Source: Endozoicomonas gorgoniicola
GTDB lineage: Bacteria; Pseudomonadota; Gammaproteobacteria; Pseudomonadales; Endozoicomonadaceae
Direction of reading: 5' to 3'
DNA length: 64,000 nucleotides
Assembly: GCF_025562715.2 (NCBI RefSeq)
Contig: NZ_JAPFCC010000001.1
Coordinates: 6,220,090 to 6,284,089, forward strand
Each line of letters opens with the position of its first letter. Within the stretch, counting starts at the first letter, position 1. The notes under the pieces are model-generated. The model saw only the letters and a list, made by a program, of their open reading frames with translations, did not search any database and had not been told where the DNA came from. A program made the translations under genes and the position numbers. Of the stretch, positions 45,826-54,422 are shown one piece after another.

Positions 45826-46749
45826 ATGAAGTCTGAACTGGTGTTGCCAGCGCCTGCCAAGCTGAATCTGTTTCTTCATATCACCGGACGTCGGCCGGAT
45901 GGTTATCATGCCCTGCAAACGCTGTTTCAGTTTCTTGATTATGGCGATGAGCTGGGTTTTACCCTGCAGGACTCACTGGAGCTGGAATGTAACCTTCCTG
46001 AGCTGGTCAACGACGACAACCTGATTCTTAAAGCTGCCCGTCTGTTACAGCAGGAAACAGGTACGCAGCAGGGAGCCCTTATCCGTCTGGACAAACGGCT
46101 GCCGATGGGCGGGGGAGTCGGTGGCGGTAGTTCGGATGCAGCCACAGCATTGCTTGGGTTGAATCTTCTCTGGGATTTGCAGCTGTCAGAGGGGCGTCTG
46201 GCTGAACTGGGGTTGCAGCTGGGGGCTGACGTGCCGGTATTTGTACGCGGTTTTGCGGCGTTTGCCGAAGGGGTGGGAGAGGTTCTTACGCCTGCTCACC
46301 CACCGGAATACTGGTATCTGGTTCTGGTGCCTGATTGTCATGTAAATACCGTAAAAATGTATGTCCACAGGGATTTGACAAGAGATACACCGGCGATTAA
46401 AGTGTGCGCCGCGTTGGAAACGTACGAAGAACAGAGGTGTCAAAATCGGCTACATAATGATTTTGAACCGTTGGTTCGGAGACTTTATCCTGAAGTTGAA
46501 TCTTGCATACGGCTGTTGGATAATGTCCCAAATTCGAGCATAGGGCGAGCTATGATGAGCGGATCGGGTGCATGTGTGTTTGCGCCATTTGCCAGTCGCG
46601 AACAAGCGGAATCGGCTAAGGTGACAATAAGCTCTGATTCGGGCTCTGATATAGAGGCTTTTATTGCCCGTGGCGTGAATACATCTCCGCTACACAGCAC
46701 TCTGCACAGGCGGCAGACAGTGCATCAGCTCGAAGCATGTACGACATGA
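45826..46749 (+). CDS. ispE: 4-diphosphocytidyl-2-C-methyl-D-erythritol kinase
   Basis: 307 aa GHMP kinase of the MEP isoprenoid pathway. N-terminus LVLPAPAKLNLFLHITGRRP, ATP loop LPMGGGVGGGSSDAATAL, and C-terminal MMSGSGACVFAPF. The start is ATG 45826; the frame also opens at a TTG 9 bases earlier. Conserved lolB-ispE-tRNA-Gln-prs order. Ends 52 bases before the tRNA. Confidence 0.94.
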   Translation: MKSELVLPAPAKLNLFLHITGRRPDGYHALQTLFQFLDYGDELGFTLQDSLELECNLPELVNDDNLILKAARLLQQETGTQQGALIRLDKRLPMGGGVGGGSSDAATALLGLNLLWDLQLSEGRLAELGLQLGADVPVFVRGFAAFAEGVGEVLTPAHPPEYWYLVLVPDCHVNTVKMYVHRDLTRDTPAIKVCAALETYEEQRCQNRLHNDFEPLVRRLYPEVESCIRLLDNVPNSSIGRAMMSGSGACVFAPFASREQAESAKVTISSDSGSDIEAFIARGVNTSPLHSTLHRRQTVHQLEACTT

Positions 46750-46801
46750 TTTCCACAGCTGCAGCGTTCACTGCAAACGAATTTATAGCCTCCAAAGCTA
46801 C

Positions 46802-46876
46802 TGGGGTATCGCCAAGCGGTAAGGCAACGGGTTTTGATCCCGTCATGCGCAGGTTCGAATCCTGCTACCCCAGCCA
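46802..46876 (+). tRNA. tRNA-Gln (anticodon TTG)
   Basis: Acceptor stem TGGGGTA pairs with TACCCCA, then G and an encoded CCA. The D-arm GCCAAGCGGTAAGGC, anticodon stem ACGGG/CCCGT around loop TTTTGAT (anticodon TTG at 46834-46836), and T-arm GCAGGTTCGAATCCTGC are all well formed. Lies between ispE and prs as in Pseudomonas. Confidence 0.97.
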
Positions 46877-46981
46877 TTTTGCTGAATCTTCTCTTCCTGC
46901 TAGTAGCAGTCCTTACTGCTGCGAACATCGCACACAGAAAATCATCCTCCTACACCCACGTCGAGAGCAAGGTACTTACCC

Positions 46982-47923
46982 GTGTCGAAAATGATGGTGT
47001 TTGCCGGCAACTCAAACCCTGAGCTGGTTCACAAGGTTGTTAATCACCTGCACATTCCTTTAGGAAAGGCTTATGTCGGTCGCTTCAGCGATGGCGAGAT
47101 TGCTGTTGAGATCCAGGAAAACGTGCGAGGCAGGGACGTATTTATTATTCAGTCCACCTGCGCTCCTACCAACGATAATTTGATGGAACTGCTGGTAATG
47201 GCTGATGCCATGCGCCGCTCTTCCGCAGTTCGTATCACGGCAGTACTGCCTTACTTCGGTTATGCGCGTCAGGATCGTCGTCCTCGCTCCAGTCGTGTGC
47301 CAATCAGTGCCAAGGTCGTTGCTGACATGATTGCCAGCGTGGGTGTCGACCGTGTACTGACTGTTGACCTGCACGCTGACCAGATTCAGGGTTTCTTCGA
47401 CATCCCTGTAGACAACATCTACGGCTCTCCGATTCTGCTGGACGATATGGAGCGTCAGGGTTACGAAAACCTGATGGTCGTTTCTCCTGACCACGGTGGT
47501 GTCGTTCGCGCCCGTGCTGTTGCCAAGCGTCTGAACACTGAACTGGCGATTATCGACAAGCGTCGTCCGGAAGCCAACAAATCTGAAGTGATGAACATCA
47601 TTGGTGACGTATCCGGCCGTACCTGCGTACTGGTTGACGATATGGTCGATACGGCCGGTACTCTGTGTGCCGCTGCGGCTGCCCTGAAAGAAAAGGGTGC
47701 CACCCAGGTTATCGCTTACTGCACGCATCCGGTTCTGTCCGGTCGTGCGCTGGAAAATGTTGCCAACTCCCAGCTGGATGAGCTGGTAGTGACCAACACT
47801 ATCCCTCTGAGCCCGGCTGCTCAGGCTCTGGGTCGTATCCGCCAGCTGGATATGTCCCCGCTGCTGGCTGAGTCTGTGCGCAGAATCAGCAATGCAGAAT
47901 CCATCAGTGCCATGTTCCAGTAA
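46982..47923 (+). CDS. prs: Ribose-phosphate pyrophosphokinase
   Basis: 313 aa. Makes PRPP from ribose 5-phosphate and ATP. Start at GTG 46982, because the product then begins MSKMMVFAGNSNPEL like Pseudomonas Prs. Motifs: PYFGYARQDRRPRSSRVP, VDLHADQIQGFFDIPVDN (catalytic loop), and CVLVDDMVDTAGTL (PRPP-binding). A strong intrinsic terminator follows. In relatives the next gene is rplY; here a prophage follows. Confidence 0.96.
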   Translation: MSKMMVFAGNSNPELVHKVVNHLHIPLGKAYVGRFSDGEIAVEIQENVRGRDVFIIQSTCAPTNDNLMELLVMADAMRRSSAVRITAVLPYFGYARQDRRPRSSRVPISAKVVADMIASVGVDRVLTVDLHADQIQGFFDIPVDNIYGSPILLDDMERQGYENLMVVSPDHGGVVRARAVAKRLNTELAIIDKRRPEANKSEVMNIIGDVSGRTCVLVDDMVDTAGTLCAAAAALKEKGATQVIAYCTHPVLSGRALENVANSQLDELVVTNTIPLSPAAQALGRIRQLDMSPLLAESVRRISNAESISAMFQ

Positions 47924-47958
47924 TATCAAGGGCTTGCGCTGATTTAGGCAATCCGTAC

Positions 47959-47995
47959 AAAAAGACCCACGTCGTTTGATTTGGGTCTTTTTTTT
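47959..47995 (+). terminator. Rho-independent terminator of prs
   Basis: Stem AAAAAGACCCA / TGGGTCTTTTT with a 12-base loop, then further T residues (TTTTT) to 47995. Confidence 0.88.
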
Positions 47996-48068
47996 GTTTT
48001 TGAGGCAAAAAAATTACAAAAAAAATTACAAAAAATGCCATTTGTCAGACTTGCGTCGTAGAACCCGG

Positions 48069-49085
48069 TTAACGGGTACTGTCTATTTTTACGGCTGTAC
48101 GAAGGTACACTTTCTTGGAGCTAAGCGTCTTGTGTCCGGAGTAATTTTCGGTATGGTCGCTAACGCCTTTTGCCTTTAGATCGTGGAACGTGAATTTTTC
48201 TTCTGGCGTGATTACGCCTTTATTGACCAGTCGGGTCATAGTCTTTCTGAACCGGTTTGAAAACGTCTGTGGAGCTATCGAGGCTCCGTCTGGATCATGG
48301 ATTAAGCGTGTTGATCCTGTTGCCCGGCAGGCGCTTTTGGCTAACTCTATAGCTTCCCTCAACCGGGGAGACCATTTGGTCAGCTCGGTTATTGAACCTT
48401 TATCTCTGCGGAGTAATATGCCTTCTTCAAGCAGGTCGTCATCTTTCAGCTCTAACACTTCAGCTTCTCTGGCGCGGCAAAGGTACGCCAGTTCCATAGC
48501 AGCCTGGTAGGCAGGCCGTATATGAGCAAATACTTTTTCGTATGTGTCATCAGTGACATAAACATCCTGACGTGAATCTTCCTTGAAGCTGATTTTTAAT
48601 TGGTCAAATGGGTTGGGTGGAATGTTTTCAAATTCTCCGACAGCCCACTTCCATGCAGCGGCCATAAACCCCTTGTGTTTGTTTCTGGTGGCATTTCCGT
48701 CAACGGTCAGCAGGTATTTCTTAATCAGGGGTGGCGAGACTCTTTCCAAAGGACACTTTCCAAAGGCGTTCCCTTTTTTGCCTTTTTTGGTGCAAATTTT
48801 ATGGAAGTAGATCAGCCTCATTTCCTGAGTCTTGACGGCAAGTTCTTTGAATTCAGGTGAATCAAGATAAGCCTTAAGCATCCATTCGATAGTTCTTTCA
48901 TTACCTTCAATGAATTTTTTGTATTCGAACCAGACCCTGTGCAAAGGCTCTTTATCACTACAGAGTACAGTCTGCTCACCTCTTGAAGGCTTGCCGTTTA
49001 TGCAGCCAAGATAAGGCCAGTGAACGTACCTCTTACCTTGCTTGAATACATCGGGTGGGAGACTGCTACTTCTTTTTCTGCCCAT
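48069..49085 (-). CDS. int: Phage tyrosine recombinase integrase
   Basis: 338 aa. N-terminal DNA-binding part (DVFKQGKRYVHWPYLGCING), SAM-like core (about 60-160) and C-terminal catalytic domain: LAYLCRAREAEVLELKDDD carries the first Arg, FHDLKAKGVSDHTENYSGHK the H-x-x-K/R variant and GH, and KKVYLRT the nucleophile Tyr. Of the type found in Pseudomonas and Vibrio lambdoid prophages. It has no sign of the extra helix patch of integron integrases. First gene at the left prophage end, reading toward prs. Confidence 0.9.
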   Translation of the reverse strand: MGRKRSSSLPPDVFKQGKRYVHWPYLGCINGKPSRGEQTVLCSDKEPLHRVWFEYKKFIEGNERTIEWMLKAYLDSPEFKELAVKTQEMRLIYFHKICTKKGKKGNAFGKCPLERVSPPLIKKYLLTVDGNATRNKHKGFMAAAWKWAVGEFENIPPNPFDQLKISFKEDSRQDVYVTDDTYEKVFAHIRPAYQAAMELAYLCRAREAEVLELKDDDLLEEGILLRRDKGSITELTKWSPRLREAIELAKSACRATGSTRLIHDPDGASIAPQTFSNRFRKTMTRLVNKGVITPEEKFTFHDLKAKGVSDHTENYSGHKTLSSKKVYLRTAVKIDSTR

Positions 49086-49088
49086 TTA

Positions 49089-49295
49089 TTACCAATCCCA
49101 TTCTTCTTTCTTTTTGCCACTCAGGGTAGTGTCTATCTGGTTGATAGTGGTAATTATTTCGCCGCCCTTACCTCTGGCGAAAGGGATATTATTTTCGATA
49201 AGGAAGTCGATCAGTGGCTTTTGCTGCTTGAAACCAGTCCAGTCTTTAAGCTGTGCTTCTTTAATAAGCTGCTGGTTGTTTTTATTACTTTCCAT
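49089..49295 (-). CDS. DUF4224-like small protein, possible excisionase
   Basis: 68 aa. Core KDWTGFKQQKPLIDFLIENN followed by IPFARGKGGEI fits DUF4224 (LTGYKxxxxQxxWLxxNGIxFxxxxDG). Such proteins often lie directly next to phage integrases and are suspected recombination directionality factors. 3 bases from int, same operon. Confidence 0.65.
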   Translation of the reverse strand: MESNKNNQQLIKEAQLKDWTGFKQQKPLIDFLIENNIPFARGKGGEIITTINQIDTTLSGKKKEEWDW

Positions 49296-49311
49296 AGCAT
49301 CACCTACTCTC

Positions 49312-49614
49312 TTAAAGGCGTGTCCGGGCTTTCATGATTTGATCAATAACGGACAGATAAATACGCTGGGGTCTATGTATTGCAAGCTGTGCGGCGACTA
49401 GAATCAAGGCTCGCTCTGAAAGCTCGATGGCAGTTTGCCTTTTGCCCTGATCAAAAAGACAGGTCAACTCAATGTCGTTTCCCTGAATCCGGCCATCTTC
49501 AGCCCCTTTTTCAATACTCTGCACTACGCTGGCATGTTCAATGCCGAAATGCTTTGCAAGCAGCAGTGAATTTGTCCTGAGCTTATTGCCTTTGATAAAT
49601 ACCAGATCGTTCAT
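49312..49614 (-). CDS. Rha-like phage regulatory protein, short
   Basis: 100 aa. LVFIKGNKLRTNSLLLAKHF and GIEHASVVQSIEKG match the N-terminal Rha domain found in phage regulators. Start at ATG 49614 with GAGGTGAG upstream. The C-terminal region is shorter than in typical Rha proteins. Possibly involved in the lytic decision; not proven. Confidence 0.6.
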   Translation of the reverse strand: MNDLVFIKGNKLRTNSLLLAKHFGIEHASVVQSIEKGAEDGRIQGNDIELTCLFDQGKRQTAIELSERALILVAAQLAIHRPQRIYLSVIDQIMKARTRL

Positions 49615-49671
49615 CACTCACCTCAATAATCAACTGGCTGTACACCCTGACAAGCCAGAACATCCAATTTC

Positions 49672-50436
49672 TTAACAGGCTTCTTCCAGCTCAACACCCA
49701 GCTTTTTAGCAAAGTACTGAATACCCTTTGGTGTCACGTAGGTCTGCATTCTTGCCTTGTCGTCAACAATGGTGGCCTTTACTTCAAAAATGTTCTGCTC
49801 GGTATAGCGAACCTTGGCCACCAGGGCGGTTCCCTGATAGAAGAGGTATTCACCTTTCAAGCCCTGAATGAACTTGTTGGGCTTGCCTGTCAGCAGGCGA
49901 CCGGCGTTTTGCAGGGTGAAAAGCCCTTCACGGTTGGCGTATTGCTCGTAGAAGTGAACCTTGGGCTGATCCTTTTCTATCTTGCTGGATTGTTGCTCAA
50001 TCTGGGCGGTCTGGTGTTCGATGACCTCCTGTAGTTTTACGACCCTTGTAACGGACTGATGGATAATGCCTGCCAGTTGACGGGTATCGCTCCAGTCGAT
50101 TTCACTGATGCCGTAGCTTCCGGTTTTGCGAATGGAGGGCAGGACTTCTGAAGTAATCCATTTCTTGAATTTTGCAGCCTCCGGCTTGCGTGACTTCAAT
50201 ACGCAAGAATAGAGTCCAGATTCATTGATAATGCTTACTTTTTGATCTCCACCAAGGGTACTCATAGTAGTAGTACCCTTTTCGTCACTGTCTAAGTGCT
50301 TGGTTCCGTTGTAGGCATCCCTGAATCCGAGCGAGTCAGTGACATCTTTTGCAACAAACCAAATTTCACCATCTTCCCCGGTTACGGTGCGCAGGCTTCC
50401 GAACAGTGGGTTGTTAAAGGTGGTTAGATTAGACAT
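49672..50436 (-). CDS. Phage antirepressor, BRO-N plus KilAC-type
   Basis: 254 aa. A BRO-N domain (about 8-105; GSLRTVTGEDGEIWFVAKDV, LGFRDAYNGTKHLD, SEVLPSIRKTGSYG), a coiled segment (EVIEHQTAQIEQQSSKIEK) and a C-terminal ANT/KilAC-like domain (GLFTLQNAGRLLTGKPNKF). Such proteins counter phage repressors or bind DNA. 14 bases follow to a tiny possible frame, then the reductase-like pseudogene. Confidence 0.82.
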   Translation of the reverse strand: MSNLTTFNNPLFGSLRTVTGEDGEIWFVAKDVTDSLGFRDAYNGTKHLDSDEKGTTTMSTLGGDQKVSIINESGLYSCVLKSRKPEAAKFKKWITSEVLPSIRKTGSYGISEIDWSDTRQLAGIIHQSVTRVVKLQEVIEHQTAQIEQQSSKIEKDQPKVHFYEQYANREGLFTLQNAGRLLTGKPNKFIQGLKGEYLFYQGTALVAKVRYTEQNIFEVKATIVDDKARMQTYVTPKGIQYFAKKLGVELEEAC

Positions 50437-50514
50437 GGTTTCTCTCCCTTTTAGTTATTTTGGCTGTAGAGTTGGGCGGTTGCGGTCAGGTCTTCCAGAT
50501 CGTTTTCCATAGCA

Positions 50515-51748
50515 TCAATGCCCCACAAACAAGTCTTCCAAAGTTGCACCGTCATCAAACATCTTGTGATGCGGTTCACTGGCCAGTGGTTCGGTGCCGC
50601 TCCAGTCCTGGGGCCAGGTGTCCGCGTTAATGAGTTGGAGAATCCTCCGCTTCTCTTCATCGTTCAGCAGATCAATAACCGGTCTGCCGGTTCGCATAGC
50701 CTGATCATTAACCTGATCCTGAATGCGACAGACTTCATCAAGAGCCCATAAGCGGGCATCCATGGTTAATGGCCCCATTCTTTGCTGGCCTGCTGCAAGG
50801 GAGCCGTCTTTGTTGGTTTTACCGGCAGGCTGGCGAAGCCGGTTACCGGGCAGCCTGAGTTGTTCGTATAATGGCTTTAGTCCGGTTAAAGGTTTGAGGT
50901 ATGCCCAGTGCGGTTGCTGAATGACGGTTGCCAGCGCCTTGTCTTCCTGCGCTAAAGGGCAACCAATGCAGCCTGTTCTGGCATTTACTTCTTCAGCTTC
51001 ATCACCTCCGTAGGCATCAGCGATTGCAGCGGTTGACCAGTCACCGAACTCATAGGAAGGAGCCCAGTGCTTCAGCCATTCCCAGATGTGACAGACTCGC
51101 CAGTGCAGCAGGGGAGCCAGTGTGCTAATTCGGTTTCTAAGCCCTTTTGCATTAGGTAGCGCTTCCTGAAACCAGCCCTGACCACATTCAGCCCCATCCT
51201 TGCCGCAGCTCATGATGATGCGGCTGTCCCTGATGGCTGACTCTCCCTGACGAACACCTGTAATGGTCAGGATTTTCCCACTCTCATTTGCCAGATGGTT
51301 AAGGGCTTCTTCCATTGGCTTCATTTTTTATTCTGGGAGTACACCAGCGTAGGGTTCCGTTATTCGGTGGAGGAACTCCGCGACCCAGCATATAAACCAT
51401 GAAGCGGTTATCAAGGTCTGCCATTACTCGCTAAAACTCTATATTTCTTTCTTCCAGCTCTTCACTGATTTGATTGGCGGCAATGGCCAGAGGGGGTAGT
51501 TCCATGCGTGTATCGGCAAGCAGGACGGTAAATCGTTTTGGAGTTGGGATTTTTCCGGTTTCCATCAGATAGACCAGAAGCGTTACTAGCGCCGTTGAGT
51601 CTTTTCCGCCGGACCAGGTTGTAACCCAGTGGTCATGATCCGGGCCATAAGCGTTCATGCTTTGAATGGTCATTTCGATGGATTCGGTCATTTGCAGGCG
51701 CTTTGAAAATCCGTCGAAAATTGAAGCCTGTTGATTGTGTGTTTCCAT
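50515..51748 (-). pseudogene. PAPS-reductase-family (DndC-like) phage protein, broken by an amber codon and a frameshift
   Basis: Three pieces form one gene. Piece 1 (51748-51431) has the P-loop WSGGKDSTALVTLLVYLMET. It ends at an in-frame TAG (51433-51431), after which the same frame continues as RVMADLDNRFMVYMLGRGVP and GTLRWCTPRIK. At 51324-51330 a run of six A shifts the frame by one; piece 2 (51324-50515) continues KPMEEALNHLANESGKILT, ITGVRQGESAIRD and the Cys pattern GCIGCPLAQED. Together about 420 residues. Such ATP-pyrophosphatase-like proteins are common beside phage DNA methylases. Probably inactive, unless readthrough and frameshifting occur. Start ATG 51748 overlaps the methylase stop region. 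Confidence 0.75.
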
Positions 51749-51749
51749 T

Positions 51750-53123
51750 TCAGGCCACCTCGGATGTTTCAATAGCAAGAACATTGGCTTTTACCAGAGC
51801 CTCTGAAAACTGTGGCGGTACGGCATTTCCGCATCGAGCTACCTGACTCTTTTTTGAGAGCCTTTTGCCACTGGCATCACGATCAATGATGTAATCCACC
51901 GTAAAACCATTAGCGTTATAGAGTTCCCGGGGAGAAAGCATCCGCATAGCGATATCAACAATCTGGTACAGCTCACCTTTCACAGTCACCAGACCGAAAC
52001 GTTCTCTGGTTGTAATGGTGTGGATAGGCTCTCGCAGTGAGACAGCGTTATCGCCTGATCCGTAGTACTTCACCAGAAAAGCGTGAACTTTCTCAGAGTG
52101 GTTGTTTCTCTTTTCCAGTTGGGCTGTCACCAGTGCGTTATGATCAGCAGTGGTTATGGTGTGCAGAGACTCTTTTATTGATGAGCCGGTCACGCCTGTG
52201 TAGTGTTTGGCGATGAAGGCCGTCACCAGAGAGAAGGCTCCGCCCTTTGGTGAAGCTGTGATTGTTCTGATCGGTTGTTCAATATCATGTACCAGGTCAC
52301 GACCGTTATAATGCGCAATAGGAACAATGAACGGCTTTGGATCATTAACGACAAACTTCTGTATACCCTTGGCGATTCTGCGCAGAGTGTTATCTGCCAG
52401 TGGCCTGGCTCTTTCAAAGATACTTTGACTGGGAATACTCCAGTCGATACATTCAGCCGCTGACCTGTATGGCTGGTGAGTACCCGGGCCATGAGTCGCA
52501 ACAGGCCAGACAATAGGCTGACCATCGCAGCGAGCAATCAGGAACAGTCTTTTTCTGATAGTCGGAGCGCCGTAGTCACAGGCTCTCAGTTCTTTCCACT
52601 CAACTTTGTAGCCGAGACTGTTTAGCTTCTGCACGAACTCTTTGAACGTTTCGCCCTTGCGGATCGGGCAGGGTTGGTTGTTTTCAAGCAGTGGTCCCCA
52701 GTCCTGAAACTCTTCCACGTTTTCCAGGATAATGACTCTGGGTTTAACTCGTTTGGCCCAGCGAACCGCTACCCAGGCTAACCCCCGAATCTTCTTGCTT
52801 TTTGGTTTGCCGCCACGGGCTTTGCTGTGGTGAGTGCAGTCAGGTGAGAACCAGGCTAAACCCACGGGACGACCATTGCAGGCTTTTACTGGGTCAACCT
52901 TCCACACGGATTCACAGTAATGTTTTGTGTGCGGGTGATTAATTGTGTGCATTGCGATAGCTTCCGGGTCGTGGTTGATGGCTATATCAACCGGTCTGCC
53001 CAGAGCCATTTCAATACCGGTACTTGCCCCACCGCCACCAGCGAAATTATCAACGATCAGCTCCCCCGAGAAATTAAGCCCCATTTGAGGATTGATTCGA
53101 TATTTTTTGTTTTCCTTTTCCAT
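51750..53123 (-). CDS. Phage C5 DNA cytosine methyltransferase
   Basis: 457 aa. Motif I DNFAGGGGASTGIEMAL, motif IV FSPDCTHHSKA with the catalytic Cys (PDC instead of PC), motif VI IILENVEEF, motif VIII RKRLFLIAR, and a target-recognition region with three repeats ending in HTITT or RTITA (PIRTITASPKGGAFSLVTAF, SLHTITTADHNALVTAQ, PIHTITTRERFGLVTV). Makes 5-methylcytosine; likely protects phage DNA from host restriction. No restriction enzyme is adjacent. Start ATG 53123 with GGGGAG upstream. Confidence 0.9.
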   Translation of the reverse strand: MEKENKKYRINPQMGLNFSGELIVDNFAGGGGASTGIEMALGRPVDIAINHDPEAIAMHTINHPHTKHYCESVWKVDPVKACNGRPVGLAWFSPDCTHHSKARGGKPKSKKIRGLAWVAVRWAKRVKPRVIILENVEEFQDWGPLLENNQPCPIRKGETFKEFVQKLNSLGYKVEWKELRACDYGAPTIRKRLFLIARCDGQPIVWPVATHGPGTHQPYRSAAECIDWSIPSQSIFERARPLADNTLRRIAKGIQKFVVNDPKPFIVPIAHYNGRDLVHDIEQPIRTITASPKGGAFSLVTAFIAKHYTGVTGSSIKESLHTITTADHNALVTAQLEKRNNHSEKVHAFLVKYYGSGDNAVSLREPIHTITTRERFGLVTVKGELYQIVDIAMRMLSPRELYNANGFTVDYIIDRDASGKRLSKKSQVARCGNAVPPQFSEALVKANVLAIETSEVA

Positions 53124-53252
53124 GGCGCAAAAGCTCCCCGTCAGCTTAATTAGCCGATTTTTTTATTTAGTACTGTTGTTAATGAGAAAAACCGGATGCG
53201 TCCGTATAATTCTCGAAACCAATTGTTTTTTGAGTATTAGGCGGACTGGTAT

Positions 53253-53308
53253 GGATAATCCCGTGAATTGGCATTATCCAGAGCCAGTTGACCTACTAAG
53301 GGTTATCT
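53253..53308 (+). other. Degenerate attC-like site (attC-0), left end of the array
   Basis: R'' reads GGATAATC and R' GTTATCT (53302-53308), with inner arms TGAATTGG and CCAGTTGA (7 of 8 pairs allowing G-T). Its R' outer bases GTTATCTGCC match the R'' of the next site exactly in reverse complement, which supports it despite the weak arms. Confidence 0.5.
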
Positions 53309-53602
53309 GCCTTTGGCTAATTTCAGTGTTTCGTCCCAGACAGTATCGAATGAAACTGAATCATGGTATCCAGCTTCTTCTTTTGCCCTGCGTAGCCAGT
53401 CACGTCTAGCCTGTGCCGATTCCTTTAATCGAACTTTCTCTCTTTCGGCTGCACCGGCTCTACGATCAGCTTCATCCAAATCGCTTTTCAATTTGCTCAC
53501 GATTTTTCTTATTTCTTTCTGGTCATAGCCACACACAAAACCATCTTCTGAGTTGTGCCTGTATTGCCTTAACGCTGGTGCAAGCAGTTCTGATATATCC
53601 AT
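53303..53602 (-). CDS. Cassette ORF 1: small coiled-coil protein, unknown
   Basis: 99 aa. Helical and highly charged (KEIRKIVSKLKSDLDEADRR, AGAAEREKVRLKESAQARRD); no recognised family. The stop codon TAA is formed by the first three cassette bases after the attC-0 crossover G. Downstream of attC-a by about 53 bases in its own direction. Resembles coiled-coil tail-associated or regulatory phage proteins only in composition. Confidence 0.65.
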   Translation of the reverse strand: MDISELLAPALRQYRHNSEDGFVCGYDQKEIRKIVSKLKSDLDEADRRAGAAEREKVRLKESAQARRDWLRRAKEEAGYHDSVSFDTVWDETLKLAKGR

Positions 53603-53657
53603 GTTTCAAGTCCTGTATGTTAACGACACCAGTGTCGTTGAGATCGTGCCAATCGGC

Positions 53658-53716
53658 AGATAACAAGTCGTTCGAATGGACGTGCCTACGGCACGCCACT
53701 CAACTCTGCGTTATGT
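53658..53716 (+). other. attC site a
   Basis: R'' AGATAAC, R' GTTATGT. Arms GTTCGAATGGACGTGCC and GGCACGCCACTCAAC pair through a TA loop; the left arm has an extra C after GTT and an extra A after TGG. These are the positions of the two extrahelical bases (G and T on the bottom strand) of known attC sites such as aadA and VCR, placing the canonical top strand on plus. Confidence 0.85.
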
Positions 53717-53719
53717 GGC

Positions 53720-53962
53720 TTAATCAGGCATAGCGTAATCAATGGTATAACTGAAGTCTGTGGCATCAATCGTGCCTTTCAAATGCCAGTTACCAACCTC
53801 TAATCCGTTTTCAGTTTGAGGTTTTATCCAGTTCTCTATCCAGTTCTCTATACCAATGGCGTTCAGGTTCCCTTCGAGCGCACCGTCTGGATCGTCATAA
53901 TCAGTGATAGCGACACCGAATAGACCTATTGTTAGCCAGACCTCAAACATATATTTTTTCAT
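53720..53962 (-). CDS. Cassette ORF 2: small protein, unknown
   Basis: 80 aa from ATG 53962 (MKKYMFEVWLTIGLFGVAIT). Acidic middle (DYDDPDGALEGN) and a short repeat (ENWIENWI). The ORF can be opened to 54064, but that would run into attC-b. The first 20 residues are hydrophobic and could be a signal or membrane anchor. No family recognised. Stop lies 4 bases from the R' box of attC-a. Confidence 0.6.
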   Translation of the reverse strand: MKKYMFEVWLTIGLFGVAITDYDDPDGALEGNLNAIGIENWIENWIKPQTENGLEVGNWHLKGTIDATDFSYTIDYAMPD

Positions 53963-54024
53963 GCTTAATCCAACTCTTTCCAAAATAGAAATTGTTCGTG
54001 GTATGTTCCAAGTTGGAACCAGCC

Positions 54025-54081
54025 ACATAACAAATGCTTCCAATGGACAGCCTACGGCTGCCACTGAACCAGGCGTTATCT
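54025..54081 (+). other. attC site b
   Basis: R'' ACATAAC, R' GTTATCT (54075-54081). Arms CTTCCAATGGACAGCC and GGCTGCCACTGAA around a TAC loop; the left arm again carries an extra C and an extra A. The R'' flank AGCCACATAAC is the exact complement of GTTATGTGGCT at the end of attC-a. Confidence 0.85.
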
Positions 54082-54339
54082 GGCTCCAATCAGCCTAAGT
54101 GCTTTTGCGATAACCCTTGGGTCGTTACATTCACCTTTTATAAGTGAATAGTCGATGTAGTAACGACTCCTGAATATATCTCCCCATCTGAATTTCAATA
54201 TGCAGCCAGTGGGTAAAACATCAACACAGTAACCTGTCACTACTTCGTATCCGTAACTTGCTGTGTACCACTTACCAACTCTTATTGGTTCCAGCTCTCC
54301 ATTGATATTTTGTATAGCTGGTAGTGTCCTAATTTCCAT
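54076..54339 (-). CDS. Cassette ORF 3: small beta-rich protein, unknown
   Basis: 87 aa from ATG 54339 (MEIRTLPAIQNINGELEPIR), 25 bases after attC-c in its own direction, a usual cassette leader length. The middle (VGKWYTASYGYEVVTGYC, ILKFRWGDIFRSRYYIDY) looks like a small beta-barrel. The stop TAA is the first cassette triplet. No family recognised. Confidence 0.65.
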   Translation of the reverse strand: MEIRTLPAIQNINGELEPIRVGKWYTASYGYEVVTGYCVDVLPTGCILKFRWGDIFRSRYYIDYSLIKGECNDPRVIAKALRLIGAR

Positions 54340-54363
54340 GTTGCGAGTTCCTCGTTTACCGCC

Positions 54364-54422
54364 AGATAACAAAGTTTTCCAAGGGACTCCGCTACGCTGC
54401 GCCCCTGAAAACGGGGTTATGT
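54364..54422 (+). other. attC site c
   Basis: R'' AGATAAC, R' GTTATGT (54416-54422). Arms TTTCCAAGGGACTCCGC and GCTGCGCCCCTGAAA around TAC, with the extra C and extra A in the left arm. The R'' flank GCCAGATAAC complements GTTATCTGGC at the end of attC-b. Confidence 0.85.

Noticed and set aside
48069..49085. The prophage integrase as the integron integrase of the array
   Set aside because: It has ordinary phage integrase layout, lies about 4 kb away with the DUF4224 gene beside it, and I see no integron-specific insertion. No attI is next to it.
50451..50510. 19-codon ORF (MENDLEDLTATAQLYSQNN) after the reductase-like pseudogene
   Set aside because: It begins 5 bases after the stop without a strong ribosome-binding site; too short to support.
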